Positions 5,812 through 12,763 of a DNA stretch of 13,294 bases are shown one piece after another; positions within the stretch are counted from its first letter, which is position 1; each line of letters opens with the position of its first letter. The translations under genes and the position numbers were made by a program. Origin of the DNA: Myxococcales bacterium (GTDB lineage Bacteria > Myxococcota > Myxococcia > Myxococcales > Anaeromyxobacteraceae); NCBI GenBank assembly GCA_021784495.1, contig JAJXSQ010000026.1, positions 1 through 13,294 on the forward strand, written 5' to 3'. The notes under the pieces are model-generated. The model was given only the letters and a program-made list of their open reading frames with translations. It was not told the DNA's origin and ran no database searches.

Positions 5812-6678
5812 TCAGGGCCGGGCTTCCCGCTCCCGGAGCAGCTGCTGCCAGAAGAGCTTCACGCCGCCCTGGAGCGCCTCGGGCGGGGGCGCCGCCAGGA
5901 TCGCGTCGGCCAGGGTCTGGAGCGCGCGGCTCGCGGGAGAGCGGGGGTAGAGATCGACCACCGGCTGCTGGACCTGGACGGCGCGCTGGAGGTTCTCGTC
6001 GCGCGGGACGTGGCCGAGGTAGGAGAGGCGCGCGGTCAGGAACCGCTCGGTCACCTGGGTGAGCCGGCGGAACACGTCGCGCCCCTGGAAGTCGGCGGCC
6101 TGGTTGGCGATCACCGAGAAGGCGTGCACGCCGGCCCGGGCCGAGAGGACCTTCACCGTGGCGTAGGCGTCGGAGAGGGAGGTCGGCTCCGGGGAGACGA
6201 CCAGGAGCGCCTCCTGGGCCGCGCCGGCGAAGAAGAGGACGTTGTCGCCGATCCCGGCCCCGCAGTCGATGAGGACCAGGTCGAAGCGCTCCTCCTCCGC
6301 CTCGAAGAGGCTCACCAGCCGGAGCTTCTGCTCGTCGGTGAGCTGGGTGAGCTCCTGGACGCCCGACGACGCCCCCAGGACCCGCACGCCGTGGGGGCCC
6401 TCGGTGAGGACCTCGTCCGGCGTGGCGCTGCCGTCGAGGAGGTGGCCGAGGTGGCGGGTCGGACAGACCCCGAGGACGATGTCGGCGTTGGCGAGGCCGA
6501 GGTCGGCGTCGATGAGCAGGACCCGGCGGCCGGCCTTGGCGGCCAGGACCGCGAGGTTCGCCGAGACGTGGGTCTTGCCCACGCCCCCCTTGCCGCTCGT
6601 CACCGCGATGACCCGGAGCGGCGGGCGCGTCGCCCGTGGCGGCTGGACCATGTCCCGGAGGCGCTGTGCTTGATCCAC
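5812..6678 (-). CDS. flhG: Flagellar number regulator FlhG (MinD-type ATPase)
   Basis: FlhG (FleN/YlxH) is a membrane-associated ATPase that works with FlhF to limit flagellar number and position. The 288-residue product begins with the family's FlhF-activating motif (MDQAQRLRDM; DQAxxLR). It has a deviant Walker A with the signature second lysine (SGKGGVGKTH, 28-37), a switch region LLIDADLGLANADIVLG, and a Walker B-like VLIDCGAGIGDNV. Further conserved parts are VVSPEPTSLSDAYATVKVL and a FSVIANQA segment. I chose the GTG at 6678 because GGGAGGGG lies 6 bases upstream and it places DQAxxLR directly after the initiator. An alternative GTG at 6696 overlapping the flhF stop would add six residues. 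The gene sits between flhF and fliA, a common polar-flagellum arrangement. Confidence 0.95.
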   Translation of the reverse strand: MDQAQRLRDMVQPPRATRPPLRVIAVTSGKGGVGKTHVSANLAVLAAKAGRRVLLIDADLGLANADIVLGVCPTRHLGHLLDGSATPDEVLTEGPHGVRVLGASSGVQELTQLTDEQKLRLVSLFEAEEERFDLVLIDCGAGIGDNVLFFAGAAQEALLVVSPEPTSLSDAYATVKVLSARAGVHAFSVIANQAADFQGRDVFRRLTQVTERFLTARLSYLGHVPRDENLQRAVQVQQPVVDLYPRSPASRALQTLADAILAAPPPEALQGGVKLFWQQLLREREARP

Positions 6679-6684
6679 GTCGAT

Positions 6685-6692
6685 CCCCTCCC
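6685..6692 (-). promoter_or_regulatory. Ribosome binding site that decides the flhG start
   Basis: Minus-strand GGGAGGGG lies 6 bases before the GTG at 6678 and downstream of the overlapping GTG at 6696. It therefore supports 6678 as the true start. Confidence 0.65.
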
Positions 6693-7871
6693 TCACTCCA
6701 CCGCGCCGTCGGGGCCGACGATCAGCTCGACGAGCTGGGGGCCGGTGAGGGCGTGCACGTCCTCGGGGACGCGCTGGCCGTCGGCCACGCAGCTGATCGG
6801 GCGGCTGACCCGGACCGAGGCCGACAGGATACCGCCAGGCCCGGCCGCCTCGTCCACTTTCGTCACCACCAGCCGGTCGGGGTGGAGCGCGCGGTAGCGG
6901 TCGGCGACGGCGGCGAGCTCGAGGGCGCCGGTGGCGGCGCTCACCACGAGGTGGACCTGCACGCGCGGCGCGGTCCGGACCAGGGCGGCCTGGCGGGCCA
7001 CGTCGTCGGGCGAGGAGCGCCCGGCGGTGTCGATCAGGACCAGCTCCGCGTCGGCGACCCGCTCGAGCGCGCGCGCGAGCTCGCCGGCGTCCCGCGCCAC
7101 CAGGACCGGGGCGCCCATGATCTCCCCGTAGCGCGACAGCTGCTCGGTGGCGCCGATCCGGTAGGTGTCGAGCGTCACGAAGGCGACGCGCTTGCGCGCC
7201 TCGAGGATGGCGCGGGCCGCCATCTTGGCGAGGGTGGTCGTCTTCCCCACCCCGGTCGGGCCGACCGCGGCGACCAGGTGGCGGCCGTCGTGCAGCCAGG
7301 GGGCCCGGCAGGGGACGAGCCGCTCGCCGACCAGATCTCGGACGTGCGCCAGGACCGCGGCGGGATCGGGGCCGGTGGCGGCGAGCGCGGTCCGGACCAT
7401 CCCCTCGGCGAGCCCGGCCTCCACCCCCCGCCCGACGAGCCGGGCGTGGACCTCGGCGCCAGCCGGCGGGAGCTGCAGGTCGCGCCCGGCCCGGGCCTCG
7501 CGGGTGACGTCCGCGAGGGCCCGGCGCGCCTCCTCGACCGAGCGCCGGAGCAGCCGGATCTCGTCGGAGAGGGGGTCGTCCTCCGGTCGCGGCGTGCCGG
7601 CGCGCGCCGACCGGCGGGGCTCGACCCCGCCGGCGGCGTGGAGCGCGACCGCCTGCGCCGGGGTCCGGGGGCGGGCGCGGGTCCGCGGGAGGTCCTCCTC
7701 GGCCTGCCCGAGCGCCGCGGTGATCTCGACCTCGGCGCGGCGGAACAGCCCCCCGTCGACGGCGCGGGTGGCGAGGATCACGGCCTCGGGGCCGAGGGCG
7801 GCCTTGGCGGCCGCCAGCGCGGCGGAGGAGTCGGGGGCGCGGAAGGTTCGGACGGTCGGTGTCATCGGCAT
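6693..7871 (-). CDS. flhF: Flagellar SRP-like GTPase FlhF
   Basis: FlhF is the third SRP-type GTPase, after Ffh and FtsY; it marks the polar site for flagellar assembly. The 392-residue product has the short N-terminal conserved part (RTFRAPDSSAALAAAKAALG and AVILATR, 8-36). A variable basic/proline-rich B domain and a helical N domain follow (about 60-190). The NG GTPase domain has G1 GPTGVGKT (204-211), DTYR (235-238), G3 DTAGR (281-285) and G4 TKVDE (337-341). All nucleotide-binding motifs are intact. The first ATG is at 7871; a second, at 7865, has GGGAG 8 bases upstream and would be preferred if transcription starts near 7881 from the sigma-54 site in the 43-base gap upstream. The stop precedes or overlaps flhG. 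With flhG it argues for a polar flagellum. Confidence 0.95.
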   Translation of the reverse strand: MPMTPTVRTFRAPDSSAALAAAKAALGPEAVILATRAVDGGLFRRAEVEITAALGQAEEDLPRTRARPRTPAQAVALHAAGGVEPRRSARAGTPRPEDDPLSDEIRLLRRSVEEARRALADVTREARAGRDLQLPPAGAEVHARLVGRGVEAGLAEGMVRTALAATGPDPAAVLAHVRDLVGERLVPCRAPWLHDGRHLVAAVGPTGVGKTTTLAKMAARAILEARKRVAFVTLDTYRIGATEQLSRYGEIMGAPVLVARDAGELARALERVADAELVLIDTAGRSSPDDVARQAALVRTAPRVQVHLVVSAATGALELAAVADRYRALHPDRLVVTKVDEAAGPGGILSASVRVSRPISCVADGQRVPEDVHALTGPQLVELIVGPDGAVE

Positions 7872-7891
7872 GGCTCCCGGTCTCCCTCTCT

Positions 7892-7907
7892 AGCAACGTC
7901 CGTTCCG
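7892..7907 (-). promoter_or_regulatory. Sigma-54 (RpoN) promoter upstream of flhF
   Basis: The minus strand reads CGGAACGGACGTTGCT. Ten of the twelve fixed positions of TGGCACG-N4-TTGCW match, and GG and GC are exactly 10 bases apart. It lies in the 43-base gap between flhA and flhF, the only gap above 20 bases among the minus-strand genes of the two blocks. The predicted start is near 7881, leaving a leader with GGGAG. It would allow flhF-flhG-fliA to be expressed separately from the upstream export-gate genes. Confidence 0.6.
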
Positions 7908-7914
7908 CCGCGGG

Positions 7915-9996
7915 TCACGCGGCCACCCCGGCGAGCGACGGCTGGACGCCGATCGTCCCGGCCGGCTCGACGGTGGTGCCCGGCACCAGCTCGCGGGCCG
8001 AGACCACCAGCGCCTCGGGGACGAAGCGGCTCGCGAAGTCGAAGAGCGGGCGCCGGAGGTCCGGCGGCGCGAGGAGGACGACCGGGCTGCCCGCCGTGGT
8101 GAGGCGCGTCGCCTGCGCCTCGAGGGACGCGACCAGCCTCCGGGCCGTGTCGACGTCGGGGGCCAGGGCCGCCTCGCCGTCGGCCACGCCGAGGGTGGCG
8201 CGGAGCGCGTCCTCGGTGGCGCGGTCGAGGGTGAGGGCCCGCACGATCCCGTCGGCGCCGGCGGCGCGAGAGGTGATCTGGCGCGTCAGGCGGCGGCGCG
8301 CCGACTCGATGAGGAACGCGGTGTCCTTGGAGCGCGGCGCGGCGTCGGCGATCGCCTCGAGGATGGTCCGCAGGTCGCGCACCGAGAGCCCCTCGCGGAG
8401 CAGCCCGCGGACGACGCGCACGACCTCTCCGAGGGTGACGATCCCGGGCACCACGTCCTCGACCAGCTTGGGCGCCTCGCGCGAGACGACCGCCAGCAGC
8501 TCCTGGGCCTCCTGGCGGCCGACGAGGTCGTGCGCGCACTTCCGGAGGAGCTCGGAGAGGTGGGTGGTGATCACCGATGGGGGATCGACCAGGGTGAGCC
8601 CCTGCGCCTCGGAGCGGGCGCGATCGGTCGCGACCACCCAGACGGCGGGGAGGCCGAAGGCCGGGTCGACGCCGCGGATCCCGTCGAGGTGCGGCGCGTT
8701 CCCGCCGGGATCGAGCGCCATGAGGCGGTCGGGGTGGACCACGCCCTTCCCGATCTCCAGCCCCCGGAGGAGGACCCGGTAGGCGTTGGCGTCGAGGCGC
8801 AGGTTGTCGCGAAGGTGGATCGACGGGAGGACGATCCCGAGATCGCCGGCGACCTGGCGGCGGAGGGCGGTGATCCGGCCGGGGAGCTCGGCGCCCTTGG
8901 CGAGGTCGATGAGGGGGAGGAGGCCGTAGCCGACCTCGAGCTCCAGGGTGTCGAGCGCCAGGATGTCCTGGACCCGGTCCCCGACCGGCTTCTCCTCGGC
9001 CTTGGGGCGCGCGGGGGCGCTCCCCCGGCGCGCCGCGGCGCCCGCGCGGCGGGAGAGCGCGAAGAGGGAGGCGGCGACGGCGCCGAAGGCGGCGAGCGGC
9101 ATGCCGGGGAGGAGGCCGAGCACGATCAGGACCCCGGCCGCGGTGCCGAGGACCCGAGAGTTCCCGAGCACCTGGCTCCCGAGCTGCGACGAGAGCTCCA
9201 GGCCGTCCGCGCGGGTGACCACCATGCCCGCCGCGGTGGAGACGAGGAGGGCCGGCATCTGGGAGACGAGGCCGTCCCCGACGGTCAGGAGCGAGTAGGT
9301 CTCGGCCGCCTGGGCGAGGGAGATGTGATCGCGCAGGAGGCCGGCGGCCAGGCCGCCGACGAGGTTCACCGCGGTGATGGCCAGGCCGGCGACGGCGTCC
9401 CCGCGGACGAACTTCGAGGCGCCGTCCATGGCGCCGAAGAACTCGGCCTCGCGCTGCAGCGCCTCCCGCCGCCGCCGCGCCTCGCGATCGTCGATGAGCC
9501 CCTGGGAGACGTCGGCGTCGATCGCCATCTGCTTCCCGGGCATGGCGTCGAGGGTGAAGCGCGCCGCCACCTCCGAGATCCGGTTCGAGCCCTTGGTGAT
9601 CACCGTGAAGTTCACGATGAGCAGGATCAGGAAGATCACCAGCCCGACGACCAGGCTCCCGCCGATCGCGAACCGGCCGAAGGTCTCGATGAGGTGCCCC
9701 GCCGCGCCCGGCCCCTCGCCGCCGCGCAGCAGGATCAGCCGGGTGGTGGCGACGTTGAGCGCCAGGCGGAAGAGGGTGGTGATGAGGAGGAGCGACGGGA
9801 AGACGGAGAACTCGGCCGCCCGGGTCAGGCCGAGCGCGATGAGGAGCATGAGGATCGCGACGCCGACCGACAGGGCCAGGAGGACGTCGAGCGCCCCCGC
9901 GGGGACCGGGACGATCAGGATGGTGACGATGGCGAGGACCGCCGCCGCCACCAGCGTCTCGCCCCTCCCGGTCGACCTGACGGACGGCTCGGCCAT
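7915..9996 (-). CDS. flhA: Flagellar export gate protein FlhA
   Basis: FlhA forms the nonameric inner-membrane export gate whose cytoplasmic ring docks chaperone-substrate complexes. The 693-residue product has the usual length. Residues about 12-330 hold roughly eight membrane segments and the FHIPEP-family signature (RISEVAARFTLDAMPGKQ, about 139-156), with the cytoplasmic loop DREARRRREALQREAEFFGA and FVRGDAVAGLAITAVN after it. A charged linker (about 325-345) leads to the cytoplasmic domain (about 345-693), which contains VRDLRTILEAIADAA and the C-terminal RPLFDFASRFVPEALVVS. The ATG at 9996 is 3 bases after the flhB stop, with GGGGAGGTAG overlapping that stop as ribosome binding site. 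All signature parts are present. Confidence 0.97.
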   Translation of the reverse strand: MAEPSVRSTGRGETLVAAAVLAIVTILIVPVPAGALDVLLALSVGVAILMLLIALGLTRAAEFSVFPSLLLITTLFRLALNVATTRLILLRGGEGPGAAGHLIETFGRFAIGGSLVVGLVIFLILLIVNFTVITKGSNRISEVAARFTLDAMPGKQMAIDADVSQGLIDDREARRRREALQREAEFFGAMDGASKFVRGDAVAGLAITAVNLVGGLAAGLLRDHISLAQAAETYSLLTVGDGLVSQMPALLVSTAAGMVVTRADGLELSSQLGSQVLGNSRVLGTAAGVLIVLGLLPGMPLAAFGAVAASLFALSRRAGAAARRGSAPARPKAEEKPVGDRVQDILALDTLELEVGYGLLPLIDLAKGAELPGRITALRRQVAGDLGIVLPSIHLRDNLRLDANAYRVLLRGLEIGKGVVHPDRLMALDPGGNAPHLDGIRGVDPAFGLPAVWVVATDRARSEAQGLTLVDPPSVITTHLSELLRKCAHDLVGRQEAQELLAVVSREAPKLVEDVVPGIVTLGEVVRVVRGLLREGLSVRDLRTILEAIADAAPRSKDTAFLIESARRRLTRQITSRAAGADGIVRALTLDRATEDALRATLGVADGEAALAPDVDTARRLVASLEAQATRLTTAGSPVVLLAPPDLRRPLFDFASRFVPEALVVSARELVPGTTVEPAGTIGVQPSLAGVAA

Positions 9997-9999
9997 GCG

Positions 10000-11064
10000 C
10001 TACCTCCCCCGGCCGGCGCCGGTCTTGCCGGTGACCCGGTAGACGAAGGCGAGGATCGTGGCGACCGCCTGGTAGGTCTGCGCGGGGATCTCGCCGCCCA
10101 CCTTCACCTTCCGGTAGAGGAGGCGGGCGAGCGGGATGTTCTCCACGATCGGGACCCCGTTCTCCCGCGCCAGCTCGCGGAGGTACTCGGCGAGGAAGCC
10201 CTTCCCCTTCGCGGTCACCCGGGGGGAGCGCCCCTCGTCGCGCCGGTACCGGATGGCGACGGCGACGTGGGTGGGGTTCACCACCAGGGCGTCGGCGCGG
10301 GGCACCTCGCGGCGCGCCTGGCCGCGGACGATCTCGCGGTGACGCTTCTTGCGGCGCCCCTTGGCGGCCGGGTCGCCGTCCTCCTCGCGCGCCTCGCGCT
10401 TCGCCTCCTGCTTGGTCATCCGCATCCGGGCGAAGTACCGCCACCGGACGACCGCCAGGTCGAGGGCGGCGATGAGCAGCGCGACGCCCAGCACCGGGCG
10501 GGCGGCCACGCCGAGGATGCCGAAGATGGTCCCGAGCTGCGCCGCCGGCGGGAGGTCGAGGAGGCCGGGGAGCGCCAGGAAGCGGCCGCGGAGCGCCCAG
10601 AAGGCGGTGGCGCCGATGGCGCCGATCTTCAGGAAGGCGATCCCGAGGTCGAGGAGGAAGTCGCGCGAGAGCAGCCTCGCCACCTTGATCCCCGCCCAGA
10701 GGCGGCCGAGATCCGGGGCGATCCGCTCCGGCCAGACGTTGCCCTCGGTCTGGACGAAGGTGACGAGCGCCGACGCCGCCCCGGCGGCCGCCAGGACGAG
10801 GGCGACGATGGCCACCGGCCGGACGAGCAGCGCCGGCAGGTCGCCGAACGGCGCCCGGTCGACGGTGCCGGTGACCTGGGCGAAGGCGACCGACAGCGCG
10901 TCCCGGAGGGGGCCGCCGAGCGCGGTGAGGGCGGCCACCGCGCCCAGCAGGCCGACCACCGGCGCCGCGTCCCGCCCGATCGGCAGCCGGCCTTCGGCGC
11001 GCGCCTCCGAGAGGCGTCGGCCGCTCGGAGCCTCGGTGCGCTGGCTCTGCTCCTCGTCGGCCAC
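10000..11064 (-). CDS. flhB: Flagellar export switch protein FlhB
   Basis: FlhB is the inner-membrane protein that switches export from rod/hook to filament substrates. The 354-residue product has a charged N-terminus typical of the family (DEEQSQRTEAPSGRRLSEAR, then EGRLPIGRD). Four membrane segments lie between about 35 and 205. A basic linker (RMTKQEAKREAREEDGDP) leads to the C-terminal domain with the self-cleavage motif NPTH (263-266; cleavage between N and P) followed by VAVAIRY. The start is a GTG at 11064, 3 bases after the fliR stop, with AGGGGTGA just upstream. FlhB usually recognises FliK as ruler; fliK is not in the window. The order fliR-flhB-flhA is the classical one. Confidence 0.97.
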   Translation of the reverse strand: MADEEQSQRTEAPSGRRLSEARAEGRLPIGRDAAPVVGLLGAVAALTALGGPLRDALSVAFAQVTGTVDRAPFGDLPALLVRPVAIVALVLAAAGAASALVTFVQTEGNVWPERIAPDLGRLWAGIKVARLLSRDFLLDLGIAFLKIGAIGATAFWALRGRFLALPGLLDLPPAAQLGTIFGILGVAARPVLGVALLIAALDLAVVRWRYFARMRMTKQEAKREAREEDGDPAAKGRRKKRHREIVRGQARREVPRADALVVNPTHVAVAIRYRRDEGRSPRVTAKGKGFLAEYLRELARENGVPIVENIPLARLLYRKVKVGGEIPAQTYQAVATILAFVYRVTGKTGAGRGR

Positions 11065-11067
11065 GGC

Positions 11068-11811
11068 TCACCCCTGGAACGCGGCGACCGCGGCGCGGGC
11101 GGTCAGCTCGGCGATGGTCGGCGCCGAGAGGTAGAGGCCGAGGCCGCCGGCCAGGATGGCGATGGAGAAGCCGACGTTCCCGAGGTTGAGCTGCGGCGCC
11201 ATCCGGTTCATGACCCCCATGGTCGCGTGGCCCAGGAGCACCGCGGCCAGGACCGGGAAGGCGAGGCGGATCGAGAGGGCGATGGCGACGATGCCCTGGC
11301 CCACCACCCGCGCGGCCAGGCCACGGAGGTCGACGGCGCCGCCGGGCGGCCAGGCCACGGCCGAGCGCGCCAGCCAGGCGATCGCCTCGCGGTGGATCCC
11401 GAGGGCGAGGGCCGCCGCCTGGGCGCCCGCCGAGAGGATCTCGGAGAGGCCGTTCGCCTGGGCGCCGCTGGTGGGATCGATCAGGGCGGAGAAGCCGAGG
11501 CCGGCCGAGAGGCCGGCGAGGGAGCCGGCGGCGAGGGCGGCGTCGAGCGCCCAGCGCGCGGCGAGGCCGCCGAGGACGCCGGTGAGGGTCTCGGTCGCGG
11601 CGGGCGCCGCGAGGCCGAGGAGCGTCGGCGGGAGGGGCACCGGCGGCGCGCCGGCGCCGGCGTACACCGCGAAGGCGACGACCAGCCCGAGCGCGAGCCG
11701 CACCTGGGCCGGGACGGTCCGGACCCCGAGGAGCGGCGCCACCAGCAGCAGGCCGGTGGTGCGGAAGAGCAGGAGGGTGAACCCCCAGACCGTGGCGACC
11801 GGGAGGTCCAT
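11068..11811 (-). CDS. fliR: Flagellar export gate protein FliR
   Basis: FliR is part of the FliP5-FliQ4-FliR1 export channel. The 247-residue product is strongly hydrophobic with about six membrane segments and has the family landmarks: FRTTGLLLVAPLLGVRTVPA (16-35), GFSALIDPTSGAQANGLSEI (106-125), and MNRMAPQLNLGNVGFSIAIL (201-220), the conserved R-x-x-PQ-x-N region. I chose the ATG at 11811, 2 bases after the fliQ stop; the longer reading frame upstream runs through fliQ in another frame and has no FliR similarity. It is probably translated by coupling to fliQ, as no strong ribosome binding site is seen. flhB follows 3 bases downstream as a separate gene, unlike the FliR-FlhB fusions known in clostridia. 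Confidence 0.95.
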   Translation of the reverse strand: MDLPVATVWGFTLLLFRTTGLLLVAPLLGVRTVPAQVRLALGLVVAFAVYAGAGAPPVPLPPTLLGLAAPAATETLTGVLGGLAARWALDAALAAGSLAGLSAGLGFSALIDPTSGAQANGLSEILSAGAQAAALALGIHREAIAWLARSAVAWPPGGAVDLRGLAARVVGQGIVAIALSIRLAFPVLAAVLLGHATMGVMNRMAPQLNLGNVGFSIAILAGGLGLYLSAPTIAELTARAAVAAFQG

Positions 11812-11813
11812 GC

Positions 11814-12077
11814 TCAGCGCCCCGCCATGGCGACGATCGCGCGGGCGATGAAGCCCGAGAAGCGCTCCATGATCCAGCCGCCGAAGAGCCACATGGCGAT
11901 CGCGGCCGCGGCGGCGCGCGGCAGGAAGCTCACCGAGGCGTCGTTGATCTGGGTCGCGGCCTGGAGGATGCCCATCCCGAGCCCGACCCCGAGCATGACG
12001 AGGAAGACCGGGGAGCCGACGGTGGCGACGAGGACCAGCCCCTCGTGGAGGAGCGCGCCGGGGAGGGGGACGCTCAT
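11814..12077 (-). CDS. fliQ: Flagellar export gate protein FliQ
   Basis: FliQ is the small subunit packed around FliP in the export channel. The 87-residue product matches the family length (about 89) with two membrane hairpin helices (about 14-38 and 55-80). It carries the conserved GILQAATQINDASVSFLPR (36-54) at the turn between them. The ATG at 12077 overlaps the fliP stop as ATGA, fixing the start. It has no signal peptide. No irregularity is seen. Confidence 0.96.
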   Translation of the reverse strand: MSVPLPGALLHEGLVLVATVGSPVFLVMLGVGLGMGILQAATQINDASVSFLPRAAAAAIAMWLFGGWIMERFSGFIARAIVAMAGR

Positions 12078-12763
12078 CCGAAGCTCCGCACGAGGGAGGC
12101 CACCACGAGGCGCCAGCCGTCGGCCATGAGGAAGAGGGCGACCTTCACCGGGAGCGCGACCAGGGTGGGGGGGACCATCATCATGCCCATGGACATGAGG
12201 AGGGAGGCGACGAGCACGTCGACGAGGAGGAGCGGGATGTAGAGGAAGAGCCCCATCCGGAAGGCGGTGGTCAGCTCCGAGATCATGAAGGCCGGCATGA
12301 CGATGGTCATCGGGATCGGCTCGCCGGTCACCGGGCGGGGCCGGCTGGAGATGTCGTAGAAGAGCGCCAGATCCTGCTCCCGGGTCTGGCGCAGCATGAA
12401 CTCGCGCAGCGGCCCGCTGGCCCGATCGAGGGCCTGCGCGGGGGCGATCCGGTCCTCCAGGTAGGGCTGGAGCGCGTCGGCGTACACGCGGTTCGCGGTC
12501 GGCTGCATCACGAAGAAGGAGAGGATCAGGGCGAGGCCGACCAGCACCTGCGTCGGCGGCAGCTGGGGCGTGCCGATCGCCTGCCGGAGGAACCCGAGCA
12601 CGATCACGATCCGGGTGAAGGAGGTGACCGAGACGAGGAGGGCGGTCCCGAAGGAGAGGGCGGTGAGGAGGAGGAAGAGCTTGACCGGGGCCGAGCCCCC
12701 GCCCTGGAGCTGGATCGAGAGCGGCGAGTCGGTGAGGGCGGTGGCGGCGGCGGCGGCGATCAC
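12074..12763 (-). CDS. fliP: Flagellar export gate protein FliP
   Basis: FliP forms the pentameric core of the export channel. The 229-residue product carries the family motifs SFTRIVIVLGFLRQAIGTPQ, NRVYADALQPYLEDRI, LREFMLRQTREQDLALFYD and the C-terminal ASLLMSMGMMMVPPTLVALP, with four membrane segments. The start is a GTG at 12763 that overlaps the fliO stop as GTGA. From this start the N-terminus is only a short Ala-rich stretch before the periplasmic part (TDSPLSIQLQGG). The cleavable signal peptide found in enteric FliP is absent or highly reduced, and no in-frame upstream extension supplies one. The fliO-P-Q-R order is classical. Confidence 0.96.
   Translation of the reverse strand: MIAAAAATALTDSPLSIQLQGGGSAPVKLFLLLTALSFGTALLVSVTSFTRIVIVLGFLRQAIGTPQLPPTQVLVGLALILSFFVMQPTANRVYADALQPYLEDRIAPAQALDRASGPLREFMLRQTREQDLALFYDISSRPRPVTGEPIPMTIVMPAFMISELTTAFRMGLFLYIPLLLVDVLVASLLMSMGMMMVPPTLVALPVKVALFLMADGWRLVVASLVRSFG

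Noticed and set aside
7862..11071. Long minus-strand frame overlapping flhA and flhB in another phase.
   Set aside because: It is an out-of-phase reading of flhA/flhB, rich in Arg/Pro/Gly, with no recognisable domain.
10000..11811. Possible FliR-FlhB fusion.
   Set aside because: fliR ends with its own TGA at 11070-11068, and flhB starts with a GTG 3 bases later in a separate frame position.
8530..12129. Very long plus-strand open frame (1199 codons) opposite flhA, flhB, fliR and fliQ, plus similar long plus-strand frames elsewhere.
   Set aside because: In sequence this GC-rich, stop codons are rare in every frame. The predicted products are low-complexity Arg/Gly/Glu/Asp strings without domains, and they lie antisense to well-recognised flagellar genes.
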